Assembly: GCA_002205965.3 (NCBI GenBank)
Contig: NADL03000132.1
Location: 166,874 to 230,873 of the forward strand
Direction: 5' to 3'
Length of the DNA: 64,000 bases
From: Kappaphycus alvarezii
Lineage: Eukaryota; Rhodophyta; Florideophyceae; Gigartinales; Solieriaceae
Positions 13,881 through 24,844 of this stretch are shown in pieces. The notes below the pieces were generated by a model, which saw only the letters and a list, made by a program, of their open reading frames with translations, ran no database searches and was not told the origin of the DNA. Positions within the stretch are counted from its first letter, which is position 1, and each line of letters starts with the position of its first letter. The position numbers and the translations under genes were made by a program.

Positions 13881-14919
13881 CGAATTAAAAAATGAGGGAA
13901 TGCTGCAACTTTGAGTTTGCATGCAATCAGGACAATAACTAAAAATCTGCTTGATAAAATATCGGGCCTGAATTTGCGGAACGAAGCGGATCACGAGTCG
14001 AAAGATTTTTTTTTGAAAAAGAGGATCAAAATGCTTAAAGACAAAATGGAAATGTTGTTTCACATTAGTTTGGATTCATGGGGAAAATTCTGTTCGATAT
14101 TTTGTTCGTAAAAGAGAACTCGTAGGAAGAGTCTTTTTTGAAAACTCATGGGAAGGAGAAGACAGAAGTTTGTGGAGAGGAACCCTCTCATACAGAATTG
14201 ACCGTTTTTGTAAAAACGCGGCTATCGGTCACTTCATAGAAAGAGAAAAGTGAAGATGAACATTCCGGCTTGTTGAAATTTCGCAAGAACTTTGACGATG
14301 AAATCGCATAAAGGCCGTTAAAATGAAAAATATAGATTCCCTAATGCCTGCAGGAAGAATATGACACCAACTCTTTGACGCCTTCGCCGTAAAACGCTTT
14401 CCAGGGCCGATAGACCTTTTGGATAACTGTTCCCAGCCATTTAAAATTCTCTTTTTGCCAAGAGTATCAGAGGCTTGGAACTGTACAGAACTGAGGAAAG
14501 AAGGAAGCTGAAATGTCACCTAAGACTACTTTACGTAGGTCATCTATTCGCAAAAAATCCGCCGGACAAAGGAGACCATCATTTCAAGTGAAGCACTCAT
14601 TCCCGAAGTTTTCTGCTCCATTATTCTCGCAATGCTTAGGTTTGAGTACCGTCGTATCTCTGAAAAAGTCCCGCATGTCCTCTTCACAGTTTTCATTGGC
14701 CTTCTGGGTGAGCTTGACTTGTTTCCCGCTATTAATCTTGTCTCTTTTTTGTCTTTTTTCGTAGAGGGTCTGCTCTATCGACAGAGGATACCTACTCAGA
14801 GCCAAAATCTCACAAACATCTCACAAGTTTCCATTATATTTGCCTTCTGTTCGTTTTCCACCATGCAGCTGAATGTAGGTGTGCAGGTCCGGCAGGTTTT
14901 AGCCTATCTAAACCGACAC
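13881..14919. other. Unassigned segment between two inverted LTRs
   Basis: Open stretches at 14229-14519 (-) and 14513-14764 (+) carry no motif I recognise. Base composition is intermediate. The flanking LTRs point away from each other, so this is not the interior of one retrotransposon. Confidence 0.4.
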
Positions 14920-15230
14920 TGATGAGCGCAAATTCGCACACGAAAAAAATTTAGAAGAGGACCAAAATTGTATACAGTATCGGAATTTGGAAGATATTTT
15001 TACAGTTTCTGAATTTGCAAGATATTTTTAATTTGGATGAGTGTCACAAAATCATGAGTTGATTTTTTTATTTTAAGAACCTATGCCATTAATAGGTGTC
15101 ATTACTGTACATGTCCAAGATCGTCTTACTTTTCGAAGACGTCGCAGTATTAAAGTTCGAAATCGACGTCGTTGAGGCAACCCCCCGCCATCAACTACCT
15201 CATCAGCCCACCCTTCTTTTGGCCCTTAAC

Positions 15231-15839
15231 ATGACCAATTTACGCCCTTCCCTCACCATCACCAAGTCATCCCGAGGCCGTCGTCCACTCAACGCTTGGG
15301 CACTGATGGAAAATGGTCCAACTGACTACGATGATTACTGCAGAAGGTTGGACCGGGAACGCGTTCAGGAGTGGGTCCGCCGCAACAGCTTCGAGCAGGC
15401 AGAAGATACAGAGAAGGAAGAGGAAGCAGAGGAGGAAGAAGAGTAGGACTGCGTGGATCCGAGGGAGCCACGTGTGTATAACGGTGGGGGGCTCCCATGG
15501 AGAATGAAGGGAGACTGAGGGAGAAATTGTGACCTCTGACTCTTCTGACGAAGATGAAGAGAGGAGTGAAGAGGAGGATGAGGGGAAGGGAAACTTGGAA
15601 AGTGCTGGATTAGTGGGGAAGGAGCCAAAAAAATATGGACCAAATGGTCCCGACTCTGGAACCCGATGGGGGCGTCCTCAGTGATCTAGATATTTCGCAG
15701 GAAAAAATGGAGAATTCTAGGCCGTTCGCGGATATTTGTGTGGACTGCCTGGATGGGATGGATATTTTGGGGAACTGTTTGGCTCTGAAAGAGAGGATTA
15801 ACATATTAAGGAAAGAATCTAGATATTTATCCTGATAGT
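15231..15839 (+). pseudogene. U3-encoded acidic protein, copy A
   Basis: The ATG at 15231 opens a frame that reads MTNLRPSLTITKSSRGRRPL, then a conserved block (ENGPTDYDDYC, then EWVRRNSFEQAED), then a Glu-rich run ending at a stop (15446). Downstream the same protein family continues in another frame: KEEDEG-type acidic sequence, then VPTLEPDGGVLSDLDISQE and ADICVDCLDGMDILG up to 15835. Copies at 31.1 and 38.6 kb preserve both parts, so this copy is broken by frameshifts, one of which is an extra A in the A-run before the MDQ block. The product would be a very acidic protein of about 200 residues with a basic N-terminus. I know no family for it. Confidence 0.55.
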
Positions 15840-15935
15840 GTCTGCTGTTAGTCTTTCTCGCTCACACGATTCCATTTGGTGCATTTTACGGTTCTTAGTA
15901 TGTTTCTGTGAGACTTTAGGGTTAGCCAAAAAGTC

Positions 15936-15943
15936 TATATAAG
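15936..15943 (+). promoter_or_regulatory. LTR TATA box (TATATAAG)
   Basis: The box is followed by the conserved CTGAGTAAACTGCTTCC. The same TATA context occurs in all copies of this LTR family (near 31412 -, 33521 +, 39664 +, 13180 -), always downstream of the acidic reading frame. The reading frame therefore lies in U3 and transcription would start past it. Confidence 0.6.
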
Positions 15944-16899
15944 CTGAGTAAACTGCTTCCTCATGGCGAGGTCAAGCAAGTTAGCAGACAACTTCAAGTC
16001 AAGCTCCGAGTAGTAGGGGGTTGAGAGTCAACTTCAGACCCAAGAAACATTTTTCCTAAGCTGGTCCCAGAGCATCAGTGGTAGACCCTGCTCCTTCCAT
16101 ACTTGCTTGTAGCCCTCTCAACTCTCTTCCATATACACTCCTTTTTGTTCGTTCAACTATACCCCGGTAGCACTTTTGTCGCTTGCAACATCTCCTTCTC
16201 GGGTAGTTGGTTCTGAGTATCTCTTCTCCCAACGATTTAACCCTATCAAACACCACAGTACGGGAATAGAGAGACAAGGAGGCAAACGCGAGAGGGAGGT
16301 CGATTGGGTAGAGTGAGGTGTTCAAATCCGTTGGTGTGCTCTCCGAGCTCAGAAAATATAATGCACCCGGGATACAGTTTGGATGCGGTTTGGTGTTGCG
16401 TGCAAGTGCTAGAGGGAAACTTTTGGGTATTTTAAGAATTGGGAAGTATTGTCATTACATGTAGCCAGCCCTGCAATGGAACGTTTTTCGAAGGTTCGAG
16501 GCATTCTTCTACAGTGACAGTCGGCGTTGGCAGTAACTTTTGACGCTGCTTGTCTTCTGGTTGGCACCCCATCAACTTTCTGGTAGACTGCTGCTGGTGC
16601 GACCATTCGGCAGCAATGATTTGTACATTGCTCCCACCATAAATACATGTACAGTATTTAATATAACATTCCGAATTATTAGTCCAAACGGACTACAGCC
16701 ATTCCATACATCCCAATAAAGAAAACCCACTTTTCCCCCTTTCCTGAAGTGAAGCCACATGCTCCATTAGGGATTGAGGTAGGCTGTAAATGGGGAGTTA
16801 ATTTACTGTGGTAGATATGTGGGTTGGTATCCAGTAAATTTGTACCAGAGCGTAGATATCGTATCATTGTCAAGCCAATTGCGAAACCGTACGATGCGT

Positions 16900-17290
16900 C
16901 GAAAGAGATTGAGGTAGGTGAGGGTGAGCTTTCAGAGTACGAGGTTAGCAGCGTAGCCGCATGAGCCTAGAAAACAGGCCGCAGTCCGGCCATCAGTGAG
17001 GCAGCTTTGGACTGTAATGCTGCTGCGGCATGCCTTCCTGGAGGGAGTAAATGTGGGGTGATTTAATATTTGAAAGATATGGTCAGTTGTGGCCCGGGAT
17101 ATACTACAGGAAGCCCAGTAATACCTCTTAAATTACGCTGAAAAGCCGGCTCAAGGCCCCCAGCAGACAGGCTGCGTTGGACATTACGGTCGTGGCAGTT
17201 GCCTCTGAGTAAGTACCGCACGGACCTTACCATATGCCTCCATCGCCCTAAAAGTCACGTTCCGCGCGACGTCGGTTAGCACCCTATAAG
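16900..17290 (+). repeat. R2 short repeat, two diverged copies
   Basis: The segment 17050-17290 follows the order seen at 34540-34800 and 50683-50900. A T-rich leader (GTGATTTAATATTTGAAAGA, TATGGTCAG) comes first, then a spacer. A GC-rich tail follows: GCCGGCTCAAGGC, AGACAGGCTGCGTTGGACAT, TACGGTCGTGGCAGTTGCCT. A related tail lies at 16970-17040 (GGCCGCAGTCCGGCCATC then CTGCTGCGGCATGCCTTCCT). It carries no coding capacity. The fixed leader-spacer-tail order suggests a SINE or small non-autonomous DNA element. Confidence 0.5.
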
Positions 17291-17299
17291 CGTCCGGAT

Positions 17300-18260
17300 G
17301 CCACCTCCGAGAGTAGATACAGGAATAGGCAAGAGCTTATTTCTCACGAAGGTTGCAATAAAGGACTCAGATCTTCCATGCTTCCTGGAGGGTGAATGGT
17401 ACAATATAATTTTCCATATTGGTGTGCTTTTTACTGTGCTACTGAAGACTCGCGCGACTAGACAAAAGTTGGGTAATTTTAATATTTATACTACTATTTC
17501 TACGGTGTGCAAAGAAAAAGTGTGATAGCCGCATATTCCCAAGCGCGCCGGTACGTATAACCGGCTGCGCAGGACGGCACCCGAAACGGAGGGTGGGACA
17601 TTACAAAAAATTATCAACTTCACCCCTCTCTTCAATGGTCATTCCATTCGATACCTTTACCATCCCCCGCCATCTTGCTGAGGATCCAGCGATGAGCACG
17701 ATGGGCAATGATGTTTTCAACTGTGCAATACTGCTCGACATGTTCGGGGCGTATGTACCCGTACTTTCTGAGATGGGTTGCAGGAGGCGCAAAACGCAAC
17801 AATACATTACATACATACCACCAAGGTAATGAACAACAGTCCACCGTTTCCCTTACTCTACTGAATTAGTTGCTTTATGCAATATATAAATCATGCCAAA
17901 CGCGTATAATGAGCTGTCATGCAAGGCGCATTCCAAAAGTAAAACACCCAATCCTTCCCCCAGTTTTTCACAAAGTGTTCCACTCATCAACGCAGCGTGC
18001 CTTTACAAAAGCAGCGTGCAAATCTTGTAAGCCCGTTGAGGCAGCTGAGGACCACTAGTTTCAGCGCTCCCACAAATGCAATCTATTGTTGTACAATATA
18101 GAGGTTAAGCATTACGTTTCTGTCCCTTGTGCATCCCAAGCACCACAACAGAATACACACAAACCTTCACATCCCTGCGTTGCATTGACAAAGACGCAAC
18201 AAATCTCTCAAGCAGGGCCCATGTATGGAAGTCATGACAAAAGTAAACTGCGCACCTCCT
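17300..18260. other. No recognisable gene
   Basis: Several overlapping short open frames exist on both strands (for example 17593-17829). None has a signal peptide, domain motif or codon pattern that I can defend. Confidence 0.4.
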
Positions 18261-18266
18261 CCATCC

Positions 18267-18480
18267 TGGGGAAATTTTGGCTTATTTTAATGTATGGAAA
18301 ATGTGGATGGTTGTATCTACGCCGCTCAGAGCGTTGTGCAGTGTACTGTACAGTACACTACAAATTATATCAACAAAGATTTGCTCATAATCAAGCCCCG
18401 TCTGTAGGGGCTTGACTTTGGGATCGACATCATCTTCCATGCATTAAAATAACCCAAAAATTCCTCTTTGGGATCGTGAC
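18267..18480. repeat. R2-related inverted pair with internal hairpin
   Basis: The leader (GGCTTATTTTAATGTATGG, 18278 on) is mirrored on the opposite strand at 18437-18465 (CCATGCATTAAAATAACCC). Between them lie a perfect 18 bp palindrome at 18341-18358 (GTGTACTGTACAGTACAC) and a hairpin at 18391-18415 with 9 bp arms (TCAAGCCCC / GGGGCTTGA) and a 7-base loop. The structure is that of a foldback or MITE-like element of about 210 bp. Confidence 0.45.
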
Positions 18481-19891
18481 ATTGCAGGAATACTACCAAA
18501 AAGTTTCACTACATACTGTACAGTAGACTAAAAATCGTGCCCTACGCAACGAGAAAAGCCACTCATTTTCCACAAGTCGTCATCTCACTCTGTAACGCCA
18601 CAATTCTATTTTTGTCAGACTTGGCAACACAGGCTGCACCAGCGGCACAATTCAAAACTCTCCCCTCTGCCACATTCAATGGCAGTTTGGCCAGAGCGGT
18701 GAGTAGGGGAAGCTTGTGTTATTTTACTGTTGATCGCCCACTCTGCAAGTGTCAGACGACGAATTAAACTACCCTATCACTCTCCCCTTTTACAGTTTGA
18801 TACAGCATAAAGCCTGTTGATTCCCATGAATCGATTGCTGCAGCGTTCCAATGGGGAAATAGGGCGTATATTTACTGTGAGAGTCCGCAGCCTGAGAACC
18901 GAAGAGCAGTTGCTTTACAGTCAAGTAGCTGCCCATGCTGTGATCCATGTACCGCAATACAAAACGCACAACCTGATTGAGTGCCTCTGTCATTGACTAC
19001 TCTTTTACCTTTCAAACCTATTCCACATCGCACTGTACCCTCGTCGCATGAGCCCTGTCCAAATATCGAGTCGCACCTTGCACGGTGTTGACTGAAACCT
19101 CAGTCACGTTGGATATAACTCAAATCATATAGTCTGCCTGCAGTACAGGAAAGGAACGGGGTCTAGTTGAGTAACCCCGGGGCACCTTTTATTTCCACCC
19201 CCGGACTATCACACTACAATGCGCTGCGAACATGACGTTTCATCCAGTCAATACTGAACCCATTAGCAAATCGACCGTCATTCAACGAGACGCAATGGGC
19301 ATGGCAACTGGTTTGCACGGATTCCAATAGAGCTACGTCACCTAAACCTGTCTTACCTCTCAGTCAGCAGTCCCCCGATCACTTTCGCTGCTCTGGACTC
19401 GACGCCTGCTTTCTTCACTTCGAAATGCGTGAATGTTCCGCCTCCGCACTGTGTTACTTCTTGGGCCTCACGTTATGCGCAATTCATGTCACGGTTGAAA
19501 ATCATCTATCGTGCTTTCGTCAGGTCCATGTTATCTTTTCATTCACTCCTCCCTGATCGAGTGTATATCGCGCTTCGGCTAAAGTGAGAGTACTGTTTCC
19601 CCGTTTTGGAGCTGAGACAAACAAGTACAATTCAGCAGCATCGTATAGGCCAATCATGAATCTTGTGACGCAATTTTTAACTCCCAGCTCAGTCCTTGCT
19701 ATCGACCGAGTCGAGATCCCCGCCACACTGCCAATACCCTCCCTCACCATGTCTTTCCCTGGTATCTTTGTTATTTTAAGATATTCCGTTATCTTCACGT
19801 CTCATCTCGTACCATTCTCCAACATCTACAACACCATTTAAACAAACTCCTTCGCTCTCAACCAGACTGTCTCGTCCATAGCTTCCACCCA
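18481..19891. other. Upstream region of the haloperoxidase, no gene recognised
   Basis: The open stretches here are short and unrecognised. The segment just upstream of 19892 is C/T-rich. I see no convincing TATA box, which is common for algal and fungal genes. Confidence 0.4.
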
Positions 19892-21555
19892 TTGGTCGTA
19901 AAACACCCTTCGATAAATCCTATCTGCTCCACCCCCATGCCATTGTTCGCGATGAATATATTCCAGCTGGTCCCAACCCTCTTTCTTCTTCTAGCCATCA
20001 ACCAAACTTTGGCAAGCCCCGCACAAAACTCTGCAAGGCAAAATCATCCGGACATCATTTCATCCACTCGCAACGGTCCCATCGGTGACAGTTGCGTATC
20101 GATCTCTGATTGCTCAAGCGGTCTCGTATGCGTCTCTGGTAACCCTTTGGGCTCATGCGAGCAGCCTGATTCACTTATCTCCTTTTCGCACTTTATTGTA
20201 AATCTCATCCAACTTGACTATACCGTTCAGCCTGGAGAGGATGGCCCAACTCCCCAGCAAGGGGGCCCCACCGTCACCTCCCGAGCAATGGCTATAATCT
20301 ATCTGGCTGCACATGACGCGTTCGGTCTTTGCACTAGTCTATTCGAACCACGAATCAGGGCACCATTCCAAGCCTTTCTCAGGCGGAGGGCTCAAAGTCT
20401 CCTCCACAGTTTCGACCACACAGCCCGCTTGCATGACCGGGACCGTCACGAGTTTGTCCAGGAACAATGTGAACTAGCCTCTCTTTCCGCTGGTTACGCT
20501 GCCGCACGTCTTTTTTATTCACGCTCTCGGAGAGTCATTGACACCGTTTCTACTCGTGCTACAACCGGCGCGGCACATGGCGTTGTCGCATTTGGCAGAT
20601 CGACAGCGTTTTTTTGGTTCCTATCTCGTCGTTTCGACGGCTCCAATGTTGAGCAACTTGACGATATCTTTACTCTCGATTTCTTGCGCCACCAACCAGA
20701 TCCCAACTTCAATATTGTCACAAACGAGACGAGATCTCAACAGAACTTCGGCAGATTTTGGGGACCGTTGACCCCTTTGTTGTTGATGACGTGAGAAGAG
20801 ACGCTTTCTTGGCTCCATTTCCAGATGCTCCACCCCGGAATACAGCAGCAACTTGACAGAGGTAAGGAAAGTTGGACAGCGCAACAACATGACTTTACCG
20901 GACTGGACGCTCCTCAACGACATCGGAACGTTCTGGGGTATGATGGTATGCAGAAATAGGCGTTCCCCTCGCCTGTACTTGCAAGTGGTGCTTGCGGTAC
21001 GAGAGCTACACGAGCTCAAATTTGTCGACCAGCTCAGGATCCTAACAGCTGTGAATGGGGCGATGGCAGATGCTGGATCGCGGCATGGCTTTGGAAGTTT
21101 GAGTACGATCTGTGGCGGCCAGTTCTAGGGATCCGAATGGACACGGCAGAGCCGGATTCAGAATGGAACCCGTTTGGGGTGCCTTTCAGTAACATTAGTC
21201 CTGATACCGTTCCCGAGTCTGTCGGGGTCAACCCAAACTTCCCAGCATACCCGTCGGGTCATTCGACGTTCGGGACGGCAGCGTTCAAGACATTAGCAAA
21301 TCTATTGGGGTTGCCCCCTCGGATATCAATCTGACCTTCACTTCTGACGAGTTCAACGGGGTGACTATCGATGGAACAACAAATGAGCCTCGCCGAATAT
21401 TCACACAGACACTGACACTAGCAGACTGTATTCAGCAAAATCAGGATTCACGTGTCTTCAACGGGGTACACTGGCGCTTTGATTCGATAGGTGGGGATAT
21501 TGTTGGGACGAAAATTGCCGCAAGGGCAACCACAGAGTTCGCACTAGAATCTTAA
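19892..21555 (+). CDS. Vanadium-dependent haloperoxidase (PAP2 fold), apparently frameshifted
   Basis: The enzyme would use H2O2 to oxidise halide at a vanadate centre and is probably secreted. The frame opens at 19892; the ATGs at 19937 and 19952 are better starts because a signal peptide (MNIFQLVPTLFLLLAINQT) follows directly. A small Cys module comes next (GDSCVSISDCSSGLVC). The haloperoxidase domain then runs QLDYTVQ, GGPTVTSRAMAIIYLAAHDA, VVAFGRSTAFF. The vanadate pocket is complete in three motifs: KFEYDLWRP (K-x6-RP, about 21091-21120), YPSGHSTFG (about 21249) and SRVFNGVHWRFD (about 21448). The stop is at 21553. Frame continuity is broken at about seven points, each curable by one extra base in a homopolymer: 20760, 20837, 20935, 20954, 20965, 21075 and 21307. 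No nonsense substitution is needed. The real gene may be intact. It reads as a single exon. The bromo/chloro preference cannot be read from sequence. Confidence 0.85.
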
Positions 21556-22395
21556 CTTTGCTTTTTACTGGTTAGATTTAGTTCGTCGCATGTATTCCAA
21601 ATCCTGTAACACATGGAGACTCGAGCAAATTCGAATATGTGAAAACGTACTATAATAGCGGAAGTTTCTGGGTGTTATCACTGTTGGAAGGAACATTCCG
21701 TCTATAATGCCTCACAATTACTTTGCAATCATTAAATGCGTGTCGAGAACAGTAGGTCAGCTGTCTTTCCCTGATCCCCTTCTGCAGAAAGTAATAGGAT
21801 ATCCTTCGATTCTAATCAAATTGTCAAGCTGCAGTAGCCGACATGTCCAACGCGGCCTGCTTGACGGTTGGCCTCAGGGTGGCCTAGTGGGGAGCGCAGT
21901 TCCTTCTCTATTACTGTATTGGAATGTCCTTTTGAGTCGATTGTGACAGCCTTGAGTAGTTTGGGATAGAGTCGAATATACTCCCAGGAGTAAAACACCT
22001 AACCCTATTACCGACTTTGTCAGGAATCAAGCAACATAAAATATAACTTTTTTCTTCTTGCTGGATTGCCAGGGAAGGAATGATAGTTGTCATCCAACAA
22101 CGAACTTTCGTCGCGATCAACCAACGACAGCTCAGCTGCTCCTGGAAAGGGCCGCTCCATAATCCTTGAAGGATGTTGGTCCCCCTTTCCTGTTTTGTAA
22201 AGTCCTTTTTTGGTTCCTGTACCAATTTCAAAGCTCGAATGCACATATCAGGCAACTTTCATCGAAGTCAAAGAGCTCCTGATAACTATCGCCAGTCAAG
22301 TTATGGAACGGGTTTGGTAGGGGGAGAGGTTTGGGTGTTTTTACTCTTGGAGGATATATGTGGAAATTGACCAAATACTTTAATCTCTATCCCAG
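21556..22395. other. Downstream of the haloperoxidase, no gene recognised
   Basis: The frames at 21911-22255 (-) and others are short and have no motif. There is no clear polyadenylation cluster; the composition becomes AT-rich towards 22.4 kb. Confidence 0.4.
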
Positions 22396-22399
22396 TGTC

Positions 22400-22946
22400 C
22401 TACAGTGATGCTGAATTGTGGAGCAATATTTTTATTGAGGCCCACAACATATATTATTGTGAATCATCAAGGAATAATTTTATCTATTTTATAATGACAC
22501 TATTTTATGCTGAATCCAGTGTGAAATAATTTTTATGTCCCACAGTTGGGTTTTTATACTATACAGGCTATAAGTATTGCAATTGTACTGTCAACAAAGT
22601 ATTATCAGGATAAGTGCTTACCTGGAAAATACTGCAATAATTATAGCTCAGCCTCAATCTTGTCTACCAAAATTATTGTGCGGTTTACCTGATTTTTGTA
22701 GCAGGTTCATCTTGGTGTAGAGTGTAAGTAGTCCTAGGTTGTTAGAAATACTTTCCTATATACTTGGACCATCAAAATATTCCCCTCGATCAGATATTAT
22801 TAAATTTTGGTTTTCTATTCATTATTCATTCCAATTCCAATTGTGACATTTATTTATTTATTCAAGTTGGAATTATATATTTTTTTGGATCTACCTATCC
22901 CAATTATTTTCCAATATATTCTGTCTATCCTGGAAGAGGGGAATGA
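22400..22946 (+). repeat. R3 unclassified dispersed repeat, copy 1
   Basis: It is similar along its length to the reverse complement of 29990-30585. Shared words occur in the same order: GAATTGTGGAGCAATATTTT, TTGTGAATCATC, ATGTCCCACAGTTG, GGTGTAGAGTGTAAG, CCATCAAAATATTCC, ATATTATTAAATTTTGG, TTTGGATCTACC. Short frames in both copies also match weakly (HQN-x-P-x-D then FGSTYPN), but stops interrupt elsewhere, so I treat it as non-coding or ancient coding DNA. Confidence 0.55.
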
Positions 22947-22949
22947 TCG

Positions 22950-23840
22950 CATAGTTTACTTCGTCGTGTAACACTTCTAGTGGGAGGAATCTAAACGAAG
23001 TTTGGGGAGAAGGACCTTTTGGGGAACCAAAAGGTGTTCTTTTGGAGGAACACTCCCGCAAAGGCGGTAACTTCCAATGCGCCTTGTTTTCTTGCAGTCA
23101 TCCTCTCTACTTGCTACTGCGGAGGAGTGCCGTCTGCCCCTGCTCCAACATTTCCCGTACATGCACACTACATTACAAGTTGACTGGGTTTCAGCTAGCA
23201 TATCTGTTACAGTAAACGAAAGCATATTGTATCCCTGTTTCTTGTACACAGGGCGAACTGTTTATTTGTGTCCGTGATTGGCTCCTTTATTATGTATTCT
23301 GAATTTAGAGACGTCGGTGGGATTAGTATACACTAAGTGTTGCAAAAGTTGGAAGTCCTATGAACTTGCATTTAAAACATGATTCAGGATCTGCGGTGCG
23401 AGTAACGGTCATTTTGTGGATATCAAGCAATAATTTTATCCATATTGTCATCAGCTCCGAAGGAGCGTTTGGGTGCTTTTCTGCTTGGGTCACTAACGGG
23501 TTTTTGCAGTGAAGGGGTGTGTATATATGCAATAGGAATGAGCAGCAGAGGCGCCCCTAAAGTAAAGAAGTAAGTCCAGCCATGTTGCTTCCAGGCGATG
23601 AAATGTCATAGCGAAACTTTCTGTTTGATAAAAAAGGTTATTTTTGACAGGCTAAAATGACGTTAAGGGAAAATGAAGCCGCCAAATACCCAAGATGAGA
23701 TTTCTTGCAGGCTATTAAAGTAATATATCAGACATTAACTGACAAGGGTGTGGAGGGGTAGTGAACAAAGATTAATAGATATAGTAACTAATTATAAAGA
23801 GGAAGGCTCTGGAAACTTGTTTTGAGACTACAGAAAGGAT
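22950..23840. other. No recognisable gene
   Basis: Only short frames (22977-23249 -, 23077-23277 +) without motifs. Confidence 0.4.
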
Positions 23841-23849
23841 AAAAGTTTT

Positions 23850-24840
23850 TTCGGTTTCAGGTTCATTTCCAACTTTCCAGATCCCTCCAGAAGGAAGCAA
23901 TTTATTTAGCTTACATAGAATATTTTCCAAACTAAAATATCGATAGAACTACTAAAGGCACCAGAAAACGAAAGGGAAGGCTTAATTTGAAAGAAGCTGG
24001 TTTGCCAAAAGAGGGGGGAAATTAGGGGTGTTATAAATCAATGGAAAATATGGTCAGCTGTTCTCTTAGGGAAATCGTGATATGGTAAAAGCGTACAATA
24101 TAAAAGATTCGCGAGAAAACGTCAAAACGCTAGCAAAATGGCTGGAGGCCAACCTACAGGCACGCCGCATTGGACAATGGTTGCTTGACAAAAAATACAC
24201 AAAATACTTATCGAAATATTCTTTTTCTAGATTAGAATCTCGTACTTCCGTCATGACATTAAAAGTACCTCTATAATCCCCACACAGAACCTAATTGACT
24301 CACGTTTTCCTACCTTTTCATGCAACGGATCGAGCTCATCTAAGAAACGTGGTCTAGATACATTTCCGCGACCACATGATCCAGCAAATTCGTTCATTTT
24401 CCTCCCATATAATCCTGTTTCACATTTTAATCTTCATCGTCGGATTCCTCGAACTCGTCTTCTTCATCCTTAGACTCTTCCTCGCCTTCCTCGACTTTTA
24501 TCCCGTATACCAGCTTCAAAGCCACCCACTCCTCGAAACACGCCCTTTTCTTACAGCCTTTCTCTTCCGAGTCTCGTCCACCGCGCACTGTACTTCCGTC
24601 TCTACCAAATGAGTAGCTACAAGCTCATTCTGGTGCGTTCTTTTTTTGTCTACGGCGGCAGTCCTCTACGTCGTTTGGGTCCAAAATTAAAGAGGGGAGA
24701 TAGCGATGGAGTGAGGACGTTAGAACTTGTAAATGGGGGAATAAGGGGTGCGTTTGTGCATGTTAGTTGCCAAAGTGGTTAAAAATACCGAGTGTTTGCT
24801 GTTAGAGGGTCGTTGGATAACTTTATCTCACACTTGGCGG
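23850..24840 (-). mobile_element. Diverged LTR related to the 1.34 kb family
   Basis: Read on the - strand, a Pro/Ser-rich start (24720-24660) is followed by RTRLGRE-type sequence. A strongly acidic run comes next (EEGEEESKDEEDEFEESDDED, about 24494-24432). Further on, at 23945-23885, the sequence reads ATTCTATGTAAGCTAAATAA then ATTGCTTCC. This parallels TCTATATAAGCTGAGTAAAC then TGCTTCC of the 1.34 kb LTRs. Architecture and promoter context match, but divergence is high and the ends are not defined. An R2 leader lies inside at about 24008. Confidence 0.4.
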
Positions 24841-24844
24841 GTTT

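Larger units (their letters stand above)
14920..16248 (+). mobile_element. Solo LTR, 1.34 kb family, copy A
   Basis: It starts TGATGAGCGCAAATTCGCAC and ends ...CCCTATCA, the TG...CA ends expected of an LTR. The same start and end recur at 31092-32432 (-), 33113-33831 (+) and 38622-39973 (+), with flanks that diverge exactly at these points. Internally there are a long U3 with an acidic reading frame (15231-15840), a TATA box at 15936, then an R/U5 of about 300 bp highly similar among copies. The flanking 5-mers GACAC and AACAC are a possible eroded target duplication. No retrotransposon body is attached, so it is most likely a solo LTR. Confidence 0.8.

Noticed and set aside
14920-16248. Helitron or DNA-transposon interpretation of the 1.34 kb repeats
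   Set aside because: The TG...CA ends, the internal TATA box with conserved downstream region, and attachment of copy D to gypsy gag-pol fit an LTR better.
22764-22946. Small protein gene conserved between 22764-22946 (+) and 30223-29978 (-)
   Set aside because: The similarity extends over the whole R3 repeat including stop-rich parts, so it reflects repeat homology and not a protein constraint.
24376-24612. Apparent membrane protein (hydrophobic 78-codon + frame)
   Set aside because: The hydrophobicity comes from the complement of GAA/GAG/GAC codons in the acidic frame of the diverged LTR on the - strand.
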